Positions 1 through 4,968 of a stretch of 6,512 bases of DNA are shown piece after piece. Within the stretch, counting starts at the first letter, position 1. Each line of letters begins with the position of its first letter. The notes beneath the pieces are model-generated. The model was given only the letters and a program-made list of their open reading frames with translations. It made no database searches and was not told the origin of the DNA. Origin of the DNA: Flavobacteriaceae bacterium (GTDB taxonomy: Bacteria > Bacteroidota > Bacteroidia > Flavobacteriales > Flavobacteriaceae); the NCBI GenBank assembly GCA_023141985.1, contig JAGLKH010000273.1, positions 1 through 6,512 of the forward strand, given 5' to 3'. A program made the position numbers and the translations under genes.

Positions 1-1641
1 AAAGGAGTTTTTACGTCTCCAATTCCTAAATACAACCCCGATGGTTGTGACTTCATTTCCAGTTCGGGTGCTACTGCTGTTTTTATCATGGAATCCGGAA
101 ATCCTTTAGGTGTAAAATTTGCTAATGTTTACTCGGTAGGAAATAGCGCTCAAACAACTATAGAAGATATATTGGAGTATATGGATGACAATTATAATCC
201 ATCTATAGACCCTCCAATAAAATTATTGTATCTGGAAACAATTAGTAATCCTAAAAAACTACTTAAGCACGCCTCTTCATTGATTAAAAAAGGAGTGAAA
301 ATTGCAGCTATAAAAGCAGGAAGCACTTTAGAAGGAAGTAGGGCTGCAACATCGCATACTGGAGCTATTGCTAGTTCAGATTTAACTGTAAGGGCATTGT
401 TTAAAAAAGCAGGGATTGTGTATTGTAGTAGTAGAGAGGAGTTATTGAGTGTTGCTTCTATTTTTAATTATAAAGAACTCAAAGGAAAAAACATAGCAAT
501 AATAACTCATGCTGGTGGTTCGGCTGTAATGTTAGCCGATGAGCTTTCTAAAGGGGGTTTGCATATTCCCATTATTGATGGTAAAGAAGCCCAAGAACTT
601 GAATCTTTTTTATTTCCCGGGTCATCGGTTAATAATCCAATCGATTTTCTGGCAACCGGTACAGCGGAACAATTAGGAATTATTATAGATTATTGTGAGC
701 ATAAATTTGATTTTATTGATGCCATGGTAGTTGTTTTTGGAAGCCCGGGCTTATTTGATGTAGAAAACGTTTATAATGTATTAAATATTAAGCTGGATAT
801 ATGTAAGAAACCTATTTTCCCGGTACTGCCCTCTGTGATTAATGCACAGAAAGAGATAACTGCATTTTTGAGCAAGGGCAATATTAATTTTCCGGATGAA
901 GTAGTTCTTGGAAGAGCATTAGCACAAGTCTATAAAACGCCTTTTCCTGTTTCAGAAAAAATAGTATTACCTTCTATTGATATAGAAAAAGTTAGAACTT
1001 TAATAGCTCATGCTTCAAATGGATACTTAGATCCTAAAACCACAGCTTTTCTTTTGGATGCTGCAGGAATACCCCGAGTGAAAGAAGTTGTTGAAAGTTC
1101 TAAAGAAAAACTACTTTCAAAATTTAAAAAAAAGAACTTCCCTATTGTAATGAAAGTAATAGGGCCATTACATAAATCGGATGTAAAAGGAGTTATATTA
1201 AATATAACTACCATGAAGGAAGCTGCAAAAAGTTTTGATAAATTAATACAAATTAAAAACGCAACAGGAGTTTTAGCACAACCCATGATAACAGGTTTAG
1301 AATTGTTTGTAGGGGTAAAAAAAGAAGAAGGCTTTAATCATACCATTGTATGTGGTTTAGGAGGTGTTTTTGTTGAAGTACTGAGAGATATTTCGGCAGG
1401 GCTGAGTCCTTTATCAAAACCTGAAATAGAAAGAATGATTACTTCATTAAGAGGTTACAAACTTTTACAAGGAACAAGAGGAAGAGAAAGTGTTAACGAA
1501 GCAAAATTTATTGAAATTATTCAACGCGTTTCGGCCTTAGTAGAGGCCGCACCTGAAATAGTAGAAATGGACATGAACCCCTTAATTGGAACTAAAAAAG
1601 ATATTAAGGCTGTGGATGTTCGAATTAGAATTGAGAAATAA
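1..1641 (+). CDS. NDP-forming acyl-CoA synthetase (acetate-CoA ligase, ADP-forming type), 5' end missing
   Basis: The frame is open from base 1 to the TAA at 1639-1641, giving 546 residues, so the first in-frame ATG (88) is internal. Family members run to about 700 residues; the N-terminal CoA-binding Rossmann domain lies off the left edge. Visible parts, in order: a succinyl-CoA-ligase-like domain with FISSSGATAV and VYSVGNSAQ; the motif SRAATSHTGAIASSD, whose His (355-357) matches the phosphorylated His of the alpha part of archaeal ADP-forming acetyl-CoA synthetases; a second flavodoxin-like domain (about 490-900); and a C-terminal ATP-grasp domain (about 1000-1630) with MKVIGPLHKSDVKGV, whose His (1171-1173) matches the second phospho-His, then GLGGVFVEVLRD and MDMNPLIG. 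Known family reaction: acyl-CoA + ADP + Pi to acid + ATP + CoA, cytosolic, reversible. Both phospho-His sites are intact, so an active enzyme is likely. The acyl substrate cannot be read from sequence. No C-terminal GNAT domain is present, so it is not a Pat-type protein acetyltransferase. Confidence 0.92.
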   Translation, partial: KGVFTSPIPKYNPDGCDFISSSGATAVFIMESGNPLGVKFANVYSVGNSAQTTIEDILEYMDDNYNPSIDPPIKLLYLETISNPKKLLKHASSLIKKGVKIAAIKAGSTLEGSRAATSHTGAIASSDLTVRALFKKAGIVYCSSREELLSVASIFNYKELKGKNIAIITHAGGSAVMLADELSKGGLHIPIIDGKEAQELESFLFPGSSVNNPIDFLATGTAEQLGIIIDYCEHKFDFIDAMVVVFGSPGLFDVENVYNVLNIKLDICKKPIFPVLPSVINAQKEITAFLSKGNINFPDEVVLGRALAQVYKTPFPVSEKIVLPSIDIEKVRTLIAHASNGYLDPKTTAFLLDAAGIPRVKEVVESSKEKLLSKFKKKNFPIVMKVIGPLHKSDVKGVILNITTMKEAAKSFDKLIQIKNATGVLAQPMITGLELFVGVKKEEGFNHTIVCGLGGVFVEVLRDISAGLSPLSKPEIERMITSLRGYKLLQGTRGRESVNEAKFIEIIQRVSALVEAAPEIVEMDMNPLIGTKKDIKAVDVRIRIEK

Positions 1642-1650
1642 TTAGCTATT

Positions 1651-1852
1651 AATTAACGTGAGTTCGATATAACTAAAATGGTCAAGTGATTGATAACGTG
1701 CACTTTAAAGCAATTTTGTCATTCCTGCGTAGGCAGGAATCTATTTAAAGTTTGTTCTGGATTCCTGCCTACGCAGGAATGACAGAGTTTTTCAAAATAA
1801 AATAACCATGTAGCTGATAATCAGTATATATTATATTGAACTCACGTTAGTT
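1651..1852. mobile_element. MITE-like nested inverted-repeat element, about 202 bp
   Basis: The outer ends are imperfect inverted repeats of 22 bp: 1651-1672 (core AACGTGAGTTCGATATAA) and 1831-1852 (core TTATATTGAACTCACGTT). They differ at two positions, both of which leave G-U pairs in RNA. About 44-46 bases inside each end sits a second, stronger inverted repeat (1717-1784). No ORF lies inside, so if it moves it must use a transposase supplied from elsewhere. I see no clear target-site duplication. It fills most of the 315-base gap between two convergent genes, starting 9 bases after the stop of the acyl-CoA synthetase gene. The rest of that gap (1853-1956) is AT-rich and shows nothing I can name. 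The mobile nature is inferred from architecture; it could instead be a structured intergenic repeat or a processed terminator. Confidence 0.55.
1717..1784. repeat. Inner inverted repeat with palindromic arms (dRS3/REP-like), possible terminator
   Basis: The 25-bp arms 1717-1741 and 1760-1784 are perfect reverse complements around an 18-base spacer. The core of each arm (ATTCCTGCGTAGGCAGGAAT at 1721-1740 and its complement at 1761-1780) is itself a palindrome: ATTCCTGC, four bases, GCAGGAAT. This 20-bp format, ATTCCT-N8-AGGAAT, resembles the neisserial dRS3 repeat ATTCCC-N8-GGGAAT. That is a likeness in form only; I claim no homology. As RNA it can form one long GC-rich hairpin, and a run of five T follows at 1788-1792. 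It could therefore end transcription from the upstream (+) gene; no comparable T run follows on the (-) strand. Confidence 0.8.
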
Positions 1853-1956
1853 AAGATAATTGTACTAAAAAGCATTAAGTAAGTCCCCAAAAGCATTCCC
1901 CACAAATATTAGCTTTTTTCATTTCCATAAAGTTAAAAGCATAGTAATAGCTAAGC

Positions 1957-3750
1957 TTAGATTTTCTCACAATTTTCAATCTCAACACTAATTAGTTGTA
2001 ATTTACTTTTACTAAGTTCTAATTCATTAAAAATATTGGATTTTGCTTCTTCAAAAGTATTTTTAATACTGCTAAATAAATCCTGGTAATAATTAACTCC
2101 TTCTTGTAAATTAGTTGTAAAAGTTAACAAGTACTTTTCCTGCTTTTTATTAATAGACCCTTTCGTTTCATCTAATTTGTTTTTAAGAAAATCTATATAA
2201 ATATTCAGTTCTTTTATAAACATATTAGGGCGATCGGTTCTCGTTATCATATTTAATCTTCCATAAATATGATTCGTAATATCTTTTAAACTCATTACTT
2301 TAGAATAATAGGCCATATTAGGCCCAGGACATACAGAAACCCCTTGTCCTTCTATCTTTGTATCTAAATCATAAGCCAATAGTGCAGAAGTGCCTAATCC
2401 TACACAAGTACAAGTTTTTTCTATAATTTTATCGAAGTTATTTTTATATTCTTTAGAAGACAAACCTTCATTATCTAATTCTTTTATTTTTAAATACTGG
2501 TATTCCCTTGATGCTGTACAAATCCCTTTTTCTTTGAATTCTTTATTTAGAGCTACAAATTTCTTAGGACAAGCACTTCCCGGTCTCCCTTTTTTTATTA
2601 AAGTTTCTTTTTCTAAATCCTTAGTATTTCCTCGTAGATTATTAAAGGGAATACCTAAAGGTGAAATATCACTTAAATACAAATCTTTTTCTTTAGCAGT
2701 TGCTAATTTCTTTATAGTTTCTTTATCAACGGTTGTAGCTTCTGGAACCAATAAAAAAGGTGTTCCCCAACCTACTGAATCTACCTTATAATAATCTAAT
2801 AAAAAATCGTGTTCCTCTTCTGTCCCTACTCCTCCTTGAGCAGTAACTTCTATTACTAGTGGTTTTTTTGGCACTATTCTACCTTGACTTACAAGCACTT
2901 GATTTAATAAATCTTGAATAGAGTCTCTTAATTCGCTTCGTTTTTCTTTAAACTCTTCTAAAACAGGCCCTAAAAGAAAACCATCTGTAGCAAAAGCATG
3001 ACCTCCACAATTAAGCCCGGATTCTATTCTATACTCTGAAACCCAAAGTCCTTTTTTAGCTAAAAATTTACCTTGTATTAAAGCAGATCTATAATCACTA
3101 ACTTTTAAAATGATTTTCTTATTAATTTCTCCATTTTCATTTGGATAAAAATCATCGAATTGTGCCATATAAGCATACAATCTAGGATTCATACCGGCAG
3201 ATAGCACCAAAGAAGATTTTAATTCACTATTTGCAAATCCTCTAAGAGCTGCATGGGCATCATTATATTCAACAGATAATTTCTCATCTTTTTTATAATT
3301 ATCCTTATCAACCTTTGTCATTATGTTTACATCAATGTTTCCTATAGTTAGGTTTTTCTTTGCCCAACTTTTTATTTCAGAAAGATTAAAACTGTTTTTT
3401 GTTAGTTTTTCAAATTCTTTTTTTATTGATGAATAATCTGGAAGCATACTTATATATTCCTTTATTTCTTCAGTAACACTTTTTAATGCTTCAAATTTTT
3501 CAGTTGCTAAGCCGTTAATCAAATTCAAATACGAAGTAATTCGTTTTGCCCTGAAATCATCTACCTTATCTGAAATCTCTTGATATGGAATTTCAAATTT
3601 ATCACTATACATCTTTCTTAATTTCTCTAATAGAACATCATCTACTAATGAAATTACTGAATCCATTCCGTATTGCGCAACCTTTAATGGTGTATCAATA
3701 GTAAATCCAATTCCCATAACAGGAATGTGAAATGAATGCGTTTTATTCAT
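1957..3750 (-). CDS. Conserved protein of unknown function, 597 aa, with TIM-barrel-like FMN-site motif and cysteine-rich segment
   Basis: I do not recognise a named function. The ATG at 3750 is the only one after an in-frame stop at 3763-3765, and the first predicted strand (HIPVMGIGFTIDTPLKVA, residues 8-25) follows at once, so the start is secure. Residues 38-135 are mostly helical and charged. Residues 212-260 (KIILKVSDY, then GLNCGGHAF) look like further strand-loop units. Residues 298-335 (LVIEVTAQGGVGTEEEHDF, then VDSVGWGTPFLL) resemble the glycine-rich phosphate-binding end of FMN TIM barrels such as nitronate monooxygenase, IMP dehydrogenase and glutamate synthase. Cysteines cluster at 394, 411, 447, 449 and 474 (SACPKKF, ICTAS, TCTCVGLG, VCPGPN), which could hold an Fe-S cluster, a metal or a redox thiol; this is inference. 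Residues 511-595 are a long helical, probably coiled-coil, tail. There is no signal peptide or membrane segment, so it should be cytosolic. It is divergent from the nitrate genes and convergent with the acyl-CoA synthetase gene. Confidence 0.85.
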   Translation of the reverse strand: MNKTHSFHIPVMGIGFTIDTPLKVAQYGMDSVISLVDDVLLEKLRKMYSDKFEIPYQEISDKVDDFRAKRITSYLNLINGLATEKFEALKSVTEEIKEYISMLPDYSSIKKEFEKLTKNSFNLSEIKSWAKKNLTIGNIDVNIMTKVDKDNYKKDEKLSVEYNDAHAALRGFANSELKSSLVLSAGMNPRLYAYMAQFDDFYPNENGEINKKIILKVSDYRSALIQGKFLAKKGLWVSEYRIESGLNCGGHAFATDGFLLGPVLEEFKEKRSELRDSIQDLLNQVLVSQGRIVPKKPLVIEVTAQGGVGTEEEHDFLLDYYKVDSVGWGTPFLLVPEATTVDKETIKKLATAKEKDLYLSDISPLGIPFNNLRGNTKDLEKETLIKKGRPGSACPKKFVALNKEFKEKGICTASREYQYLKIKELDNEGLSSKEYKNNFDKIIEKTCTCVGLGTSALLAYDLDTKIEGQGVSVCPGPNMAYYSKVMSLKDITNHIYGRLNMITRTDRPNMFIKELNIYIDFLKNKLDETKGSINKKQEKYLLTFTTNLQEGVNYYQDLFSSIKNTFEEAKSNIFNELELSKSKLQLISVEIENCEKI

Positions 3751-3911
3751 ATTTAAATAATTTTATAAATTATTAATTTGTGTTTATTCAATATTATTAT
3801 TGCAATGAATATCTTTATATATCTTTTCAAAAGCAACCCACCTTTTTTCAACTTTGTGGTAATAAAAATTTATTTCATACCGAAACATTAACCCTAAATT
3901 AAAATAGGTGG

Positions 3912-3944
3912 CAAAGTTAGTTAAAATTTGAAAGTATCTTGCAA
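3912..3944 (-). promoter_or_regulatory. Bacteroidota-type promoter for the 597-aa gene
   Basis: On the (-) strand a -33 TTG (3944-3942) is followed after 22 bases by TAACTTTG (3919-3912), a full match to the Bacteroidota -7 consensus TAnnTTTG. The spacing falls within the range known for this sigma factor. Transcription would begin near 3905-3908. It is the only TAnnTTTG match I find on this strand between 3751 and 3960. Confidence 0.6.
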
Positions 3945-3950
3945 TAAAAG

Positions 3951-3969
3951 ATAAAAAAGTCTTTTTTAT
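3951..3969. repeat. 19-bp A/T palindrome (ATAAAAAAG-T-CTTTTTTAT)
   Basis: Two perfect 9-bp arms flank a single central T. It lies just upstream of the leftward -33 element and about 25 bp from the CRP/FNR-type dyad, so it could be an operator. It could equally be chance symmetry in A/T-rich DNA, or weak intrinsic terminator-like structure. Confidence 0.4.
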
Positions 3970-3992
3970 TTAGAATTAATATAAATTAATGT

Positions 3993-4014
3993 AAAACTGA
4001 TAATTGTCAGTTTT
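3993..4014 (+). promoter_or_regulatory. CRP/FNR-family binding site upstream of the cytochrome c-narG genes
   Basis: A 22-bp dyad is centred between 4003 and 4004: AAAA-CTGATAATTGTCAG-TTTT. Ten of eleven base pairs are symmetric. The core is TGA-N6-TCA, the spacing recognised by CRP/FNR-family regulators (FNR: TTGAT-N4-ATCAA; here CTGAT-AATT-GTCAG). If transcription starts about 4-6 bases after the -7 element at 4032-4039, the centre lies about 40-41 bp upstream, the usual place for a class II activator. Members of this family commonly switch on nitrate and denitrification genes at low oxygen or with NO. The regulator itself is not in the window. Confidence 0.6.
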
Positions 4015-4031
4015 TTGATAACTACATTTAT

Positions 4032-4039
4032 TAATTTTG
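4032..4039 (+). promoter_or_regulatory. -7 element of the cytochrome c-narG promoter
   Basis: TAATTTTG matches TAnnTTTG and is followed by C, as is common in flavobacterial promoters. A well-spaced -33 TTG is lacking: the nearest candidates give spacers of 14 (4015-4017) or 25 (4004-4006) bases. This would suit a promoter that depends on an activator bound at 3993-4014. The predicted 5' leader is about 40 bases. Confidence 0.5.
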
Positions 4040-4082
4040 CTTTGTAATAATTGTTACTTAACAATATTAATCTATTATAACA

Positions 4083-4937
4083 ATGGTTAGTAAAACTTCA
4101 ACCTCGTTTTTATTTATCTTCTTTTTATTTTTAGGTTTTTCATTGCAAGCTCAAGACGGCGAAAGTCTTTTTAAAGCGACTTGTGCTGCTTGTCATAGAA
4201 CAACCAGTAAAAAATTAATTGGTCCTGGATTGGCTAATGTACATGAGAAACGTTCTATAGAATGGTTTAAAAAGTTTGTGACTTCATCTCAATCATTAAT
4301 CAACAGTGGAGATGTCGATGCTGTTAAAATATTTGAAGAGTATAATAAGATCATTATGCCTGACCAAGCATTTTCTGATGCCGAATTAAATGCTCTTTAT
4401 GAATATATAAAAAGTGTAAGTCCTGCAAAAACAGATATAGCTACAACCGAAATTGTAGAAGAGGAAGAAGTCCCTTTTGAACCTACCGAGGAAGATATAT
4501 TTATTGGTCGAAATTTGTTTTCAGGCATACAAAGACTTGAAAATGGAGGACCTTCGTGCATCTCATGTCACCATGTTAGAAATGATGATTTAGTTGCAGG
4601 AGGAGGATTGGCTGTAGATTTAACAGATGTCTACGATAGGTTAGGAAAAGATGGAATTGGAGGTATGATTACCGGCCTGCCATTTCCTCAAATGAAAATT
4701 TCTTACCAGGATCACCAAATAACAGAAGCAGAAACCTTACAACTTGTTGCTTTCTTGAAAGAAGTAAGCGAACAACGTTATTATCAAGGAATTACTTCTT
4801 ATAAAAATACCTTATTAATATGGGGTATAAGTGGTGCAGCTATATTAATGGGAATCTTCCCGTTGATTTGGTATAAGCGTAAAAAGGAAAGTGTTAATAA
4901 AAGAATTTACGAAAGACAGATTAAGTCTCGTAATTAA
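4083..4937 (+). CDS. Membrane-anchored di-haem cytochrome c of the nitrate reductase operon (NarC-like)
   Basis: This 284-residue protein starts at the first ATG after an in-frame stop (4068-4070). Residues 1-23 are a Sec signal peptide (hydrophobic FLFIFFLFLGFS, likely cut after LQA). Haem domain 1 has CAACH (34-38) and a probable axial Met in IMPDQ (Met92). An acidic linker (EEEEVPFEPTEED, about 126-138) leads to haem domain 2 with CISCHH (159-164) and a probable axial Met in FPQMKIS (Met204). One transmembrane helix (about 242-264) is followed by a basic tail (YKRKKES onward), giving haems outside and C terminus inside. It should carry electrons on the outer face of the inner membrane. Its stop is 31 bases before narG, so the two are probably co-transcribed. 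In Thermus, a di-haem cytochrome c gene (narC) likewise precedes narGHJI; homology to NarC itself is not shown here. A generic c-type electron carrier is the alternative. Confidence 0.9.
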   Translation: MVSKTSTSFLFIFFLFLGFSLQAQDGESLFKATCAACHRTTSKKLIGPGLANVHEKRSIEWFKKFVTSSQSLINSGDVDAVKIFEEYNKIIMPDQAFSDAELNALYEYIKSVSPAKTDIATTEIVEEEEVPFEPTEEDIFIGRNLFSGIQRLENGGPSCISCHHVRNDDLVAGGGLAVDLTDVYDRLGKDGIGGMITGLPFPQMKISYQDHQITEAETLQLVAFLKEVSEQRYYQGITSYKNTLLIWGISGAAILMGIFPLIWYKRKKESVNKRIYERQIKSRN

Positions 4938-4968
4938 ATTTAAGAATATAACTAATTAAAATGTTACT

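Larger units (their letters stand above)
3751..4082. promoter_or_regulatory. Divergent intergenic control region
   Basis: These 332 bases separate the leftward 597-residue gene from the rightward cytochrome c-narG genes. They hold a leftward promoter (3912-3944), a 19-bp A/T palindrome (3951-3969), two tandem copies of a 10-bp A/T unit (3974-3993), a CRP/FNR-type dyad (3993-4014) and a rightward -7 element (4032-4039). No small gene or RNA gene is evident. The leftward transcript would have a leader of roughly 155 bases. Confidence 0.7.

Noticed and set aside
88..90. ATG at 88 as the start of the acyl-CoA synthetase gene
   Set aside because: The same frame is open back to base 1 and reads as family sequence (FISSSGATAV) before this Met, so the gene begins outside the window.
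1008..1286. (-) strand ORF of 92 codons
   Set aside because: It lies wholly inside the acyl-CoA synthetase gene opposite its ATP-grasp domain, and its translation shows no recognisable domain.
1718..1783. CRISPR array
   Set aside because: There are only two repeat copies, in opposite orientation, each internally palindromic, with one 18-base spacer and no cas genes.
1853..1956. Terminator for the leftward 597-residue gene
   Set aside because: Only a weak 6-bp GCTTTT/AAAAGC pairing is visible, with no GC-rich stem and T run on the (-) strand, so I do not call one.
2390..2791. (+) strand ORF of 133 codons
   Set aside because: It is the antisense of the cysteine-rich part of the 597-residue gene; composition mirrors that gene and no motif is present.
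3974..3993. Two tandem 10-bp units (AATTAATATA, AATTAATGTA)
   Set aside because: The one-turn period could aid promoter bending, but two copies of an A/T-only motif in A/T-rich DNA is weak evidence.
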